The notes under the pieces were generated by a model, which saw only the letters and a program-made list of their open reading frames with translations, did not search any database and had not been told where the DNA came from. Shown one piece after another: positions 1 to 9,072 of a stretch of DNA of 64,000 nt. How positions within the stretch are numbered: the first letter of the stretch is position 1; each line of letters begins with the position of its first letter. Origin of the DNA: Bacteroidota bacterium (GTDB taxonomy: Bacteria; Bacteroidota; Bacteroidia; B-17B0; Aurantibacillaceae); NCBI GenBank assembly GCA_018267825.1, contig JAFDXR010000003.1, forward strand, positions 266,952-330,951, in the 5' to 3' direction. The position numbers were made by a program, and so were the translations under genes.

Positions 1-1
1 T

Positions 2-2239
2 GTAGGACTTGTTACAAACCAAAGCAACCCATACTTCACCCTCGAATACATTAAATTATATACAGGTGGCCAGGATGGCTGGAACCAGCGTCAGCGCAAG
101 TACCTCAAGACCTTCGATAAAAACACCACGCAATATGTGTGGGCCGAGTTCAAAATAAAAGTCCTCACCACCAGCGATTTCAATTACGAAATCTTCCTGA
201 ACTATTACGACGATGCCGGCCAGCCCAAAGCCCACCAGGTGAAAAGCGGCTACATCGATCGCGACAAAAAAGAATACAGCTACACCTTCGATCTGGGCTG
301 GGGCCATACAACGCCCGGTTCCTGGAAAGATGATAAATACTCGCTCGAGATTGTGTTCATGGACGCACTGATCGGGGCCGTTACATTCGAATGCAAGGAT
401 GCAGAAGAAGAAGGCACGCCTGAACTGATCTCCAACATTGAGCAAACCATGGCCCTGGGCTCCGGACAAAGTCAGGGCCAGGCAAACAACACAACATTAC
501 CACCCGAAAAAACGCTGGATGAATTGCTTACCGAAATGGATGCACTCATCGGACTCGACGGGGTGAAACAGAGTATCCGCGAAAACATCACTTACCTCAA
601 CTTCATGAAACTCCGCAAGGAAAAAGGCTTTGAAGAAGGAGGCAAATCGTCGATGCACTCTGTATTTACCGGAAATCCCGGCACCGGCAAAACTACAGTG
701 GTGAAAATGCTCGGAAAAATATACCAGAAAATGGGTGTATTGAGCAAAGGCCATGTACTCGAAGCCGACCGCGCATCACTCGTCGGCGAGTACATCGGTC
801 AAACCGCCCCGAAAGTAAAAAAGGCTATAGAAGAAGCCCGTGGCGGTATTCTTTTCATTGATGAAGCATACTCCCTGGCCCGCTCCGGCGAAGACAGCAA
901 AGACTTCGGAAAAGAAGTTATTGAAATTCTGCTGAAAGAAATGAGTGATGGCGCAGGCGATATCGCCATTATTGCAGCCGGCTATCCGCAGGAGATGCAA
1001 ACATTTATCGACAGTAATCCCGGTCTGAAATCACGCTTCGCACACTATTTCAACTTCGATGACTATTTTCCGGAAGAACTTTTCCAGATCGCAGAATACG
1101 CCGCTGCCAACAAACAGGTAACGCTTGCTCCCGATGCCTGCGAATACCTGAAAATACAGCTTACCGAAGCCTACCGTAAACGCGACCGCAGTTTTGGTAA
1201 TGCCCGTTTTGCAAACGGCATCATTGAAGAAGCCCGTGAAAATATGGCACTCCGCCTGATGAAAACCACCGAAACTGACAAACTTACCAAAGAAGATCTG
1301 TCGACCATTACCGTCGAAGACCTTCGCCAGGTATTTGGTGGCAGCGAGAAGAAAAAACTGAAACTCGGCATCAACGAAAAAGACCTGCAACTGGCCCTCG
1401 AGGAATTGCATAGTATGGTGGGCATGGACAATATTAAACAGGATGTCAGTGAACTTGTAAAACTCATTAAGTTCTACAACGAAATTGGCAAAGACGTTGT
1501 CAATAAATTCTCGCTTCACTCTGTTTTTACCGGTAATCCCGGCACGGGAAAAACCACACTGGCCCGTATTATTGCCAATATTTACAAGGCACTTGGCCTG
1601 CTTGAGCGGGGGCATGTGGTAGAAGTTGACCGCGAAGGACTTGTGGCCGGTTATGTGGGACAGACCGCCATTAAAACGCAGGAGCGTATTGGCGCAGCCA
1701 TGGGGGGAATTCTCTTTATAGATGAAGCTTATGCGCTGGCTGAAAACGGCGGTCAAAACGATTTCGGGAAAGAGGCCATTGAAGTGCTGCTGAAACGTAT
1801 GGAAGACAACCGTGGCGAATTTGGTGTGATCGTAGCCGGCTATCCCGACAACATGATCAACTTCATCCAGATGAATCCCGGCCTGAAATCGCGCTTCGAC
1901 AAAACATACCAGTTCTACGATTACACACCGGAGCAATTATTACTCATCGGTGAAAGCCTCCTGAAAAAAGAAGGACTAACACCAACCCCGGAAGCCCGCG
2001 AACATCTGAAAAACTACTTCGTGGCATTATACGACAAACGCGATAAATACTTCGGAAACGCACGCAGTGTGCGCCAGACCATCGGCGAAGTGGTGATGAA
2101 ACAAAATCTTCGCATGGCTTCAATTCCTTCGGCACAAAGGCGAACAGAAGATCTCCCTATATTGACCCTCGACGACGTTAAGCACCTGCACACCGATGTG
2201 AAAGAACCCCAGAGCCTGGGTTTCAGATTTGGAAGTTAA
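2..2239 (+). CDS. Tandem CbbX/SpoVK-type AAA+ ATPase (5' end outside window)
   Basis: The reading frame is open from base 2 to the stop at 2239, so the true start lies left of the window; the GTG at 137 is not a convincing start. After about 165 residues of beta-rich sequence with no recognised fold come two AAA+ modules of the CbbX/SpoVK class. Each has a Walker A motif GNPGTGKTT (coded near 671 and 1532) and a Walker B ILFIDEA, followed by the family's GYP and NPGLKSRF motifs. CbbX-type ATPases remodel protein partners as hexamers, and tandem versions resemble EccA/SpoVK. The substrate cannot be told from sequence, and the upstream neighbours are not visible. A strong hairpin terminator follows the stop. 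The family call is secure; the cellular role is unknown. Confidence 0.9.
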   Translation, partial: VGLVTNQSNPYFTLEYIKLYTGGQDGWNQRQRKYLKTFDKNTTQYVWAEFKIKVLTTSDFNYEIFLNYYDDAGQPKAHQVKSGYIDRDKKEYSYTFDLGWGHTTPGSWKDDKYSLEIVFMDALIGAVTFECKDAEEEGTPELISNIEQTMALGSGQSQGQANNTTLPPEKTLDELLTEMDALIGLDGVKQSIRENITYLNFMKLRKEKGFEEGGKSSMHSVFTGNPGTGKTTVVKMLGKIYQKMGVLSKGHVLEADRASLVGEYIGQTAPKVKKAIEEARGGILFIDEAYSLARSGEDSKDFGKEVIEILLKEMSDGAGDIAIIAAGYPQEMQTFIDSNPGLKSRFAHYFNFDDYFPEELFQIAEYAAANKQVTLAPDACEYLKIQLTEAYRKRDRSFGNARFANGIIEEARENMALRLMKTTETDKLTKEDLSTITVEDLRQVFGGSEKKKLKLGINEKDLQLALEELHSMVGMDNIKQDVSELVKLIKFYNEIGKDVVNKFSLHSVFTGNPGTGKTTLARIIANIYKALGLLERGHVVEVDREGLVAGYVGQTAIKTQERIGAAMGGILFIDEAYALAENGGQNDFGKEAIEVLLKRMEDNRGEFGVIVAGYPDNMINFIQMNPGLKSRFDKTYQFYDYTPEQLLLIGESLLKKEGLTPTPEAREHLKNYFVALYDKRDKYFGNARSVRQTIGEVVMKQNLRMASIPSAQRRTEDLPILTLDDVKHLHTDVKEPQSLGFRFGS

Positions 2240-2246
2240 TTCATAA

Positions 2247-2276
2247 AAAAAGCCGGGTTTTTCAATCCGGCTTTTT
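2247..2276. terminator. Bidirectional intrinsic terminator
   Basis: A ten-pair stem (AAAAAGCCGG with CCGGCTTTTT) encloses a short loop. It lies between the converging AAA ATPase and lipoprotein genes and carries A/T runs on both sides, so it can end transcription from either direction. Confidence 0.85.
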
Positions 2277-2287
2277 CTTTTTATAAA

Positions 2288-2719
2288 TCAATTCGTAATC
2301 AGCAAAAGATTACCATCGTAATTGGTATGATATTGCTTCAATGGAAGCGTGGCCGGCGCCTTGGTAACAGCCCCATCGATGATCTGCCATTCTGAACCGC
2401 TCACGGTATCGCGGCATGTAAAATTATCGGGTCTCACCTTGGCAAGTGCCCCCGCATCATTCGGAAGATACGTAGAAGTACGTTCCAGTGCTATAAATTC
2501 AGCGTTGGATTTACGGTATACGATAATACCGTTGACACCGCCACTCACATAAATCCAGCCACCGATTGCCTGGATTTTAAAGTTCAATGGATCGTTCGGA
2601 TAAAGCTTGATATAGACAGTCTGGTAAGGAATAGGGTCAACAACCGTCTTCTTCTTTTTACAGGATACAGAACTAAAAACTGCTACAATAAGCAGGAGTA
2701 TGCTAAATTTTCTAAACAT
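2288..2719 (-). CDS. Small lipoprotein of unknown function
   Basis: This gene encodes 143 aa starting at MFRKFSILL. A hydrophobic signal segment ends in a lipobox SVSC followed by a KKKK stretch, so the product should be an exported lipoprotein anchored at its Cys. The longer frame that begins at 2764 would add a non-signal-like leader and place the start over the putative -7 box, so I chose 2719. The mature part is a beta-rich domain of about 120 residues with a Rieske-like pattern near the middle (GGWIYVSGGVNGIIVYR) and a later TCRD, but I cannot confirm the usual Cys-His ligand pairs and leave the function open. It diverges from the S41 protease gene and shares its terminator with the AAA ATPase gene. 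Confidence 0.8.
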   Translation of the reverse strand: MFRKFSILLLIVAVFSSVSCKKKKTVVDPIPYQTVYIKLYPNDPLNFKIQAIGGWIYVSGGVNGIIVYRKSNAEFIALERTSTYLPNDAGALAKVRPDNFTCRDTVSGSEWQIIDGAVTKAPATLPLKQYHTNYDGNLLLITN

Positions 2720-2743
2720 GCTGGTTAATTGAACCTGAAACAA

Positions 2744-2751
2744 TACCTTTG
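2744..2751 (+). promoter_or_regulatory. -7 box (TAnnTTTG) for the S41 protease gene
   Basis: TACCTTTG matches the Bacteroidota housekeeping -7 consensus, 34 bases before the ATG at 2786. No clear -33 TTG lies at the usual 17-23 base spacing. Its position argues against a protease start at 2729. Confidence 0.55.
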
Positions 2752-2761
2752 TTTGTCTATA

Positions 2762-2769
2762 CAAATATA
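2762..2769 (-). promoter_or_regulatory. -7 box (TAnnTTTG, minus strand) for the lipoprotein gene
   Basis: The plus strand reads CAAATATA, which is TATATTTG on the minus strand, about 43 bases before the lipoprotein start. It faces the plus-strand box at 2744-2751 with only ten bases between them. Confidence 0.45.
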
Positions 2770-2785
2770 CATCATTTTTTACCTT

Positions 2786-4426
2786 ATGGATTTTGATCAG
2801 CCCTCCTCTCCACGTAAAAATAACGCGTTTTTACCCCTTTTATTTTCCCTCGTGCTGATTATTGGCGTGTGGCTGGGCTTTTTCCTCAACAAAAAGGTGT
2901 CGGGGAGCACTGTTGCTGCTGCGCACAGCAGCTCTCCCAATGAAAAGATCTCAAGCCTCCTCGATTTCATCGAATACCAATATGTAGATACCATCAATAA
3001 AAAAGAACTGGTTGAAAAGACCGTAACATCGATGCTGCATAGCCTCGACCCTCATTCCGACTATATTCCGGCCAGTGAATTTGAAACGGTAAACGAGCCG
3101 CTCGAAGGCAATTTCGATGGTATTGGTGTTGAATTCAACATCATCAGGGATACCATCCGGGTAGTGTCGCCTATAGAAGGTGGGCCATCTGAAAAAGTAG
3201 GCATCAAGGCCGGCGATAAAATTCTGAAAGTAAATGGCAAAAACGTAGCCGGAATCAAAATAACCAACAAACAGGTTTTTGAGAATCTCCGGGGCGAACG
3301 CGGCAGTACGGTCACCGTAAACATCCTCCGTGCCGGCATTGCAAAACCCCTGGAATTTAAGATCACACGCGATGCCATCCCGCTCTATAGTCTGGATGTG
3401 GCTTACATGGTTTCTCCTGGTATAGGCTACATAAAAATAAGCCGTTTTGCAGCCACCACTTACGACGAATACCTCAAGGCCTTCAATAAACTTTCCAAAC
3501 AGGGCATGAAAAAACTGATTCTTGACCTGCGCGGAAATCCGGGCGGATACCTCAATGCCGCTGTCGACATTGCTGATGAGTTTTTAGCCAAAGGCCTGCA
3601 GATTGTTTACACGCAGGGTAAAGCCAGCCCTAAAAAAATATTCAAAGCCACTGACCGTGGTAGTTTTGAAAACAACGAACTGGTTGTTCTTATTGATGAA
3701 GGCTCTGCCAGCGCCAGTGAAATTGTAGCCGGCGCCCTCCAGGATAACGACCGCGCCACCATTATGGGGCGACGGAGTTTTGGCAAAGGTCTCGTTCAGG
3801 ATCAGATGCAATTACCGGACGGTTCGGCTATCCGGCTGACAGTTGCCCGTTATTACACGCCTACAGGCCGCTGCATTCAGAAACCTTACGACGATGATAA
3901 AGAAGCTTATTACAATGAAGAAAGTAACCGTTACGAAAACGGTGAACTCCTGAATGCCGACAGTATCAAACTGGATAAAAGCAAACAATATAAAACAGCC
4001 GGAGGCAAAATCGTGTACGGTGGCGGTGGCATTATGCCGGATGTGTTTGTACCGATCGATACCGGCAAATCAACCTCTTTCCTGAATAAGGCATTTTATA
4101 TGGGATTGCTGAATACCTTTTCGTTTGAATACATGGATGCCAACCGGAAAAAGTTCGGCGCTTATAAAGATGCCGATCAATACATCAGAACATTTGAAGT
4201 GGGGGGTGATATTTTAAATGCGTTCTACCATTACTGCGAGCAACAGGGGCTGAAAGCAAAACCCCAGGATAAAGTCAAAAATGACACAGCACTGAAACCT
4301 TATCTCAAAGCGTTCATCGGCCGTGATCTGTTTGAAAAAGACGCCTATTACCCGATTATAAACCAGAAAGACAACTGCATCAACAAAGCGGTTGAGTTTC
4401 TGAAGAATTCCCCTGCACAGCCTTAG
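2786..4426 (+). CDS. C-terminal processing protease, S41 family (CtpA-like)
   Basis: The product is a 546 aa periplasmic serine protease anchored by one N-terminal membrane segment (about residues 14-34). A PDZ domain (about 110-190) binds the C-termini of substrates, and the S41 catalytic domain follows. The catalytic dyad is visible as Ser309 in GSASASEIVAG and Lys334 in RSFGKGLVQ, with the family's usual 25-residue spacing. The start at MDFDQPSS is preferred over an upstream in-frame ATG because the -7 box lies between the two. Proteases of this class trim or degrade envelope proteins. A lipoprotein gene follows 77 bases downstream but has its own likely promoter. Family assignment is firm; the substrate is unknown. 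Confidence 0.93.
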   Translation: MDFDQPSSPRKNNAFLPLLFSLVLIIGVWLGFFLNKKVSGSTVAAAHSSSPNEKISSLLDFIEYQYVDTINKKELVEKTVTSMLHSLDPHSDYIPASEFETVNEPLEGNFDGIGVEFNIIRDTIRVVSPIEGGPSEKVGIKAGDKILKVNGKNVAGIKITNKQVFENLRGERGSTVTVNILRAGIAKPLEFKITRDAIPLYSLDVAYMVSPGIGYIKISRFAATTYDEYLKAFNKLSKQGMKKLILDLRGNPGGYLNAAVDIADEFLAKGLQIVYTQGKASPKKIFKATDRGSFENNELVVLIDEGSASASEIVAGALQDNDRATIMGRRSFGKGLVQDQMQLPDGSAIRLTVARYYTPTGRCIQKPYDDDKEAYYNEESNRYENGELLNADSIKLDKSKQYKTAGGKIVYGGGGIMPDVFVPIDTGKSTSFLNKAFYMGLLNTFSFEYMDANRKKFGAYKDADQYIRTFEVGGDILNAFYHYCEQQGLKAKPQDKVKNDTALKPYLKAFIGRDLFEKDAYYPIINQKDNCINKAVEFLKNSPAQP

Positions 4427-4453
4427 GAATCGTATTTCTACATAAAACCCCTA

Positions 4454-4483
4454 TTGCACGGGTAAATAAAATGCTATACTTTG
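4454..4483 (+). promoter_or_regulatory. Probable promoter for the 4504-5863 gene pair
   Basis: A TTG at 4454-4456 is followed after 18 bases by TATACTTTG (4475-4483). This is a -7-like element with one extra base between TA and TTTG. The spacing fits the Bacteroidota -33/-7 layout, and the ATG is 20 bases further on. Confidence 0.4.
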
Positions 4484-4503
4484 GCGCAAAGTTTTCATAG
4501 TAT

Positions 4504-5391
4504 ATGCAAAAACTCCCATTCAAAGCATTAGGGCTGGCCATGATTATTGGTCTGACCACCACTTCCTGCGGACATGATCCGGCAGAATCAGAAGAAAAGG
4601 AAAAAACAGATTCACTGGTTGTTGCTGTTGATTCCAGCCAGGTAACCGAGGAAGACAATTCCCAGGACTTTACACTACCCTCCCCGCTACAGGTGGCCAC
4701 TATTTTCAAAAAATCGGGATTAAAATTTGTACCGGGCATTACCAATGCGCCAGCCAATGCCATGAAATACAATGGCTCCGACTTTAAGCGCGCTGTTAAC
4801 CTGGGCATATACAGCTCCGACCTAGCTTATACCATGCTCAACAAGCAATTTGAAGAAAGCAAAAACTACCTGAAAGCCTGTAAGGACATAGGTTCACAGC
4901 TTGGACTTAACCGCGCATTTGAAACCAATAATCTCGCCGGACGCTTTGATAAAAATATAGGCAAAGAAGACTCACTGCTTAAAATCATTTCCGATCTTCA
5001 GATGCAAACCGACATACTGCTGGAAGAAAACAAGCAGAAACACATCACCGCTATTGCCTTTGCGGGTGCCTGGATCGAAAGTATCTATATTGCTTCCAAA
5101 GTATATTCTACCGACAAAACCAAAAACATCAGCGTGAGCCTGATGGAGCAGTTTACCATTGCCGACAAAATAACCCGTGCCCTGAAAGCCTGCGAAACCA
5201 AATCGCCTGAATGCAAAGGCCTTAACGCCGATATACAGTCGATTATCAGCTTATTTAAAAACTGTGAGGCCGTGAAAGCCGTCGAAAACAGTGAAGATGA
5301 TGCCGACTACAGCAAAGTAAAAATTTCAACGGGCGAACTCGATGCCATCACTGCCAGAGTGAGTGAGGTTCGTACCAAATTAATCAATTAA
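4504..5391 (+). CDS. Lipoprotein of unknown function
   Basis: This gene encodes 295 aa. The N-terminus is a signal peptide ending in TTSCGHD, a lipobox, followed by an acidic Glu/Asp-rich linker typical of exported lipoproteins. The rest is predicted mostly helical and rich in Lys and Glu, with no motif I recognise. The gene is followed after ten bases by another secreted protein gene on the same strand, so the two are probably co-transcribed. Similar helical lipoproteins are common in Bacteroidota genomes without an assigned role. The reading frame, start and lipobox are clear; no function is claimed. Confidence 0.85.
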   Translation: MQKLPFKALGLAMIIGLTTTSCGHDPAESEEKEKTDSLVVAVDSSQVTEEDNSQDFTLPSPLQVATIFKKSGLKFVPGITNAPANAMKYNGSDFKRAVNLGIYSSDLAYTMLNKQFEESKNYLKACKDIGSQLGLNRAFETNNLAGRFDKNIGKEDSLLKIISDLQMQTDILLEENKQKHITAIAFAGAWIESIYIASKVYSTDKTKNISVSLMEQFTIADKITRALKACETKSPECKGLNADIQSIISLFKNCEAVKAVENSEDDADYSKVKISTGELDAITARVSEVRTKLIN

Positions 5392-5401
5392 GATTTCCTT
5401 T

Positions 5402-5863
5402 ATGAATAAATCATTTACCACAGGTTTATTGTTCATGGGCGCCATTGTGCTTATGAGCTTTCAGGGAGGACCCAATGTTTTGTGTGATCAGAAAGCGCTG
5501 AAAGAAAAAACAAAAGAGTTTCTCGACCCCTATAACTACGACAGTTCTGAATTAACGCGACTGCAATACAAGAAAAAAGAAAGCATTAAGGAAATTGAAG
5601 TGCCGCTTTTTATCGGCGAAAAATACCGTTTTGCATTCAACACAGAAGCATTGCCGAAACCCATCGAAGTGCAGATTTACAATAAAGACAAAGAGTCGAA
5701 AAACAGAAAACTGCTATTCTCCTCAAAAGGTCTTCCTGCCGATCAGAAACAATTTACATTTGAATACGCCAAAGCACGGCATGTATTTATCGATTACGTG
5801 GTGCCTCCGTCAGACTCGTCGGCTTTCAGCGGATGCGTTGTGTTTATGGTTGGCTATAAATAG
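5402..5863 (+). CDS. Secreted protein of unknown function
   Basis: This 153 aa protein has an N-terminal hydrophobic signal segment (MNKSFTTGLLFMGAIVLMSF) that may be cleaved before QGG, giving an N-terminal Gln. The mature part holds two Cys (one early, one in a C-terminal SGCVVF) that could pair in the periplasm. Strands alternate with charged turns, suggesting a small beta-sandwich. It starts ten bases after the preceding lipoprotein gene and converges with a WG-repeat gene, leaving only eight bases between their stop codons. I recognise no family. Confidence 0.8.
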   Translation: MNKSFTTGLLFMGAIVLMSFQGGPNVLCDQKALKEKTKEFLDPYNYDSSELTRLQYKKKESIKEIEVPLFIGEKYRFAFNTEALPKPIEVQIYNKDKESKNRKLLFSSKGLPADQKQFTFEYAKARHVFIDYVVPPSDSSAFSGCVVFMVGYK

Positions 5864-5870
5864 CCAACCA

Positions 5871-7988
5871 TTAGAGTTTCTTCAGCTCACCCGTCTGCAG
5901 ATTCAGTAAAAACAACTGATCCTTCTCGCGTGCTGTCATATAATGCCTGTAAAGTTCAGTTATTTCATCATACACAGGTTGTAATACGTATTTTCCGTTA
6001 TGATCCAGTAAACCATTCTGTTCGCCGGTTTGCACAAGGTAATAATCCCCGAGTGGCTTCAGTTCACAGTTCTTGCAGGAAAACAAAGCCTTTCCGCTCC
6101 TGTCAATCAATGAGCTCACATCCTTCTTCTCAACAATAGCTCTGTCCTGTTCAAAATCGCTGGCCTTATCCAGTTCCGGGTTCACAATCACTTTCAGCTT
6201 GCGGTCCACAAAACCGAATTTCTGATTTTTCACAATCCGTATCAATTCATCACGCGCGAAGAAAATATCCTCATAGCGTCCGTAATCAATGCTCACACGG
6301 CCATTGACATCGGCCAATGCCACTTCATCCTCATGCACCCGTTTGAATAATTTTCCATTGGAATAATATGCCGGATCAAACTGTGGTTTATAATCATAAG
6401 CCGGTTCTGAAATAAAACAGCGGCCGGGTGCGTCATAAAACCCATATAAACCCTGCTTCACCACCAGAAATACAGACTGTGTACATGGCTTCACATAATC
6501 AAATCCCGGGGTGAGTATAACCTGGTCCGGCGCGTGTATAACACCATAACCATTTCCTTTCTTAACAATGGCAAGCCTATCGGTATCTACATCCGAAACC
6601 CAGTCCCATTCGGCCTTATAGGCTTTGTTAAGTGTATCTATCAGTCCATAGTGATCTGACACATAATAGGCAAACCCGTTTTTAAAATCGCCAAGTTTTG
6701 CATAGGAAATCGGGATAACCACAGCACCTTTATTGTTGATAGCCCCATAATGGCCATTTTTTTTCACCACATACAATTGAGAAGAAGGATCATTCATCTC
6801 ATCATAAGCCTGCGATACATACTGCCCGGTGCGGTTAATCAGGTAGTAATGCCCGGATTGTTTGACAACCGCCACACCATTGATGTAATCGGAAGTTTCA
6901 TCGAAACTGAATACCGAACTGCGCTTCCCTTCCTTGTCGATATAAAAACAGCTGTCGCCTGCGCAGACTGCAGCAAACCCTTCGCTGAAGGCGTTGGCAT
7001 CGTCGTAGCGGGGTGCAATAACCCAGTGTCCCAGCGTGTCCACATAGCCCCATTTATCATGAAGGTCCCGCACCGGCAAAAGCAAAGTGGCCGACAAGTT
7101 AATTTCTTTCTCCACCGATTGTTTATAAGGGTAGTCTGGGTAAGTCGCCAGGAAATTCTGGAGTTCTTTTTCAGAATAGTTTTTAACCGAAATACTATAC
7201 AGGTATTTCCAGGCCTGTTCCGAAGTAAGCCCTGTGCTGTATTGTTTTATGAATGTGTAAACTTCTCCCGGCTCATGTGTGCCGCGAACCCATTGAAACA
7301 AATCAGCCTCTGCTTTCATCCGGTACCTGTTAGCCGGAAACCTGCTGATAAACTGTTTCAGTTCCGGTGCCGATGATGTTTTGACCTGCTCCCTGTAAAC
7401 ATAGTATTCATAGGTCTCGCGGGCCTTTGTACACCAGTTGCTTTCCGGATAATGCTCCATAAACCAAACGAGGCTGTCGCTCCTTTCGTAGAAGCTGAGC
7501 ACTGAAAACAACATGCTGTCGCGGCGATCTATAGCTCTCTGTTTAAGGCTATCCGGCGCAAAATAAAAAAACCGCGGATAATGTTCTACTCCCGCCACGG
7601 TTGCCGAAAGTGCATAAACATCATAACCCTTTGTACTGATCAGGGATGCCATGCTATCAATAGCTGCACGTTTGGCACGCTGCGATGTATTAGCGGCAAC
7701 AAAACGCTGACGGCTTAATGCAATATATTTTGCAGCACTGTCGAGATTTGTAAAAGGATTGTCGGTGCGGTAATAAATAACAGAAAGCCCGTAGCCTGCA
7801 TCTGACGGGCTTTTCCGGAGCGATTTGTAAAAAAGCTTTTTGGCTTTGAAGTAATCGTATATCGATAAGGCTTTATTCGCCTCATCGATCGTTGAACCGA
7901 ATCCGGCCAGGTAATAAAAACATCCGAGAAGTATTGCAATTTTTTTGATCCGCACAGAAATCCAATTAATTTTACAAATTAAAGGCAT
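5871..7988 (-). CDS. WG-repeat protein with N-terminal signal segment
   Basis: About 705 aa if it starts at MPLICKIN. The N-terminal third is helical with TPR-like pairs (DYFKAKKLFYKSLRKSP). From about residue 310 onward there are repeated WG-type units such as DKWGYVDTLGHWVIAPRYDD and NGKYVLQPVYDE, each about 35-45 residues, which form beta-propeller-like surfaces. The start is uncertain. A longer frame reaches 8099 but would overlap the divergent small membrane protein gene. A GTG at 7955 would place the hydrophobic segment VRIKKIAILLGCFYY right at the N-terminus, as expected for a signal peptide. WG-repeat proteins are common in Bacteroidota; the ligand is unknown. Confidence 0.82.
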   Translation of the reverse strand: MPLICKINWISVRIKKIAILLGCFYYLAGFGSTIDEANKALSIYDYFKAKKLFYKSLRKSPSDAGYGLSVIYYRTDNPFTNLDSAAKYIALSRQRFVAANTSQRAKRAAIDSMASLISTKGYDVYALSATVAGVEHYPRFFYFAPDSLKQRAIDRRDSMLFSVLSFYERSDSLVWFMEHYPESNWCTKARETYEYYVYREQVKTSSAPELKQFISRFPANRYRMKAEADLFQWVRGTHEPGEVYTFIKQYSTGLTSEQAWKYLYSISVKNYSEKELQNFLATYPDYPYKQSVEKEINLSATLLLPVRDLHDKWGYVDTLGHWVIAPRYDDANAFSEGFAAVCAGDSCFYIDKEGKRSSVFSFDETSDYINGVAVVKQSGHYYLINRTGQYVSQAYDEMNDPSSQLYVVKKNGHYGAINNKGAVVIPISYAKLGDFKNGFAYYVSDHYGLIDTLNKAYKAEWDWVSDVDTDRLAIVKKGNGYGVIHAPDQVILTPGFDYVKPCTQSVFLVVKQGLYGFYDAPGRCFISEPAYDYKPQFDPAYYSNGKLFKRVHEDEVALADVNGRVSIDYGRYEDIFFARDELIRIVKNQKFGFVDRKLKVIVNPELDKASDFEQDRAIVEKKDVSSLIDRSGKALFSCKNCELKPLGDYYLVQTGEQNGLLDHNGKYVLQPVYDEITELYRHYMTAREKDQLFLLNLQTGELKKL

Positions 7989-7994
7989 TAAACC

Positions 7995-8186
7995 ATGTTC
8001 ACAACCGGAAAAATCATTTTCGCCATTATTTTTATTATTGGGTTTATCCTGGCTATGGTCTGGTCGTTTAAAAAGGACGGAAAAATCAATGCCCAGCATT
8101 ATAAAAACACCTCCAAAACCTTTATTTTAATCCTTTTAGTCTTCATAGCCCTGTTTTTATTCGTTAAATTCAGGAAAATGTTGTAA
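7995..8186 (+). CDS. Small two-span membrane protein
   Basis: This 63 aa protein has two hydrophobic helices (about residues 7-23 and 43-59) joined by a basic cytoplasm-type loop (SFKKDGKINAQHYKNTSK). Small proteins of this shape recur in Bacteroidota genomes, and I do not know a function for them. It diverges from the WG-repeat gene with only six bases between the chosen starts, which supports moving that gene's start inward rather than discarding this one. It is followed by a separate promoter for the next gene. Confidence 0.65.
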   Translation: MFTTGKIIFAIIFIIGFILAMVWSFKKDGKINAQHYKNTSKTFILILLVFIALFLFVKFRKML

Positions 8187-8212
8187 AATTCGATAGTTTT
8201 TATATATTTTTG
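8181..8212 (+). promoter_or_regulatory. Promoter for the 8284 secreted protein gene
   Basis: TTG at 8181-8183 and TATTTTTG at 8205-8212 match the -33 and -7 elements of Bacteroidota promoters, with 21 bases between them. The implied leader is about 67 bases long. Confidence 0.6.
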
Positions 8213-8283
8213 CTGTAACAATGCAGGTGAACTGCATTATACAGTTAGTAAAATACAACAAGCATTTAGTTAATAAATAAGCC

Positions 8284-9072
8284 ATGAGAAAAATTTTTTC
8301 GACAGCAATTTTAGCATTACTCTTGAAAACATCGTTTGCCGGGGTTCTTGTCGTTGAAGGAAAATTCCAAAGCCGTAATGTTTATGTTCAAAACTCATTC
8401 GGCGGATCAGGTGTTGGTTTTTGTGTTACCGAAGTTAAAGTGAATGGAAGAATCACGACTGACGAAGTAAACTCCAGCGCTTTTGAAATTGATCTTACGG
8501 CATGTAATATTAAACCGGGTGAAAAAGTGATGATCGAAATCGTTCACAAAGACGATTGCATGCCAAAAGTACTGAACCCTGAAGTGATTAAACCACGCCC
8601 TACATTCGACGTTGTAAGTATCAATATCAATTCGGCAGGTGTTCTTAAATGGACGGCTAAAAACGAAAGCGGCGCACTTCCTTATGTTGTTGAGCAGTTT
8701 AAATGGAATAAATGGGTGTATGTTGGCGAAGTGCAAGGCTTAGGAAGCCCCGACAATCATGAATATTCTTTTCAGGTTTCTACACACAGCGGTGAAAATA
8801 AATTCCGCGTTAAACAAACCGGCCAGGGTTCAAATCCACGTTACTCCAATTCAGTGATCCTGAATTCCATGACCGAAAAACCAAGCTACGCGATCTCCAA
8901 AGACGGTAAAACCATACAGTACTCATACGAAACAGCTTACGAAATATACGATGCCTACGGCACCATTGTGAAGAAAGGATTTGGCAAAGAGCTGAACATC
9001 GAAAATTTACCTAAAGGAAAATATTACCTCTGTTACGATAATCAAACCACAGAGTTCGATAAGAAAAAATAA
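8284..9072 (+). CDS. Secreted protein of unknown function
   Basis: This 262 aa protein has a signal peptide (MRKIFSTAILALLLKTSFA) cleaved before Gly. It is one of the few exported proteins here without Gln at +1. The mature chain looks like two beta-sandwich units: an N-terminal one holding three Cys (GFCVTEV, LTACNI, DDCMPK) and a middle fibronectin-like one (GVLKWTAKN to FRVKQTGQG). The last 60 residues resemble a shortened sorting-domain fold (YEIYDAYGTIVKKGFGKE, then LPKGKYYLCYDN) but end in a lysine-rich tail, so I do not call it T9SS cargo. It has its own promoter and ends exactly against the convergent Nudix gene. Confidence 0.8.
   Translation: MRKIFSTAILALLLKTSFAGVLVVEGKFQSRNVYVQNSFGGSGVGFCVTEVKVNGRITTDEVNSSAFEIDLTACNIKPGEKVMIEIVHKDDCMPKVLNPEVIKPRPTFDVVSININSAGVLKWTAKNESGALPYVVEQFKWNKWVYVGEVQGLGSPDNHEYSFQVSTHSGENKFRVKQTGQGSNPRYSNSVILNSMTEKPSYAISKDGKTIQYSYETAYEIYDAYGTIVKKGFGKELNIENLPKGKYYLCYDNQTTEFDKKK

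Noticed and set aside
1031-1936. 301-codon open frame on the minus strand
   Set aside because: It is antisense to the tandem AAA ATPase, whose Walker motifs fix the coding strand.
8284-9072. T9SS sorting domain at the C-terminus
   Set aside because: The fold pattern is similar, but the last strand motif is missing and the tail is FDKKK, unlike true sorting domains.
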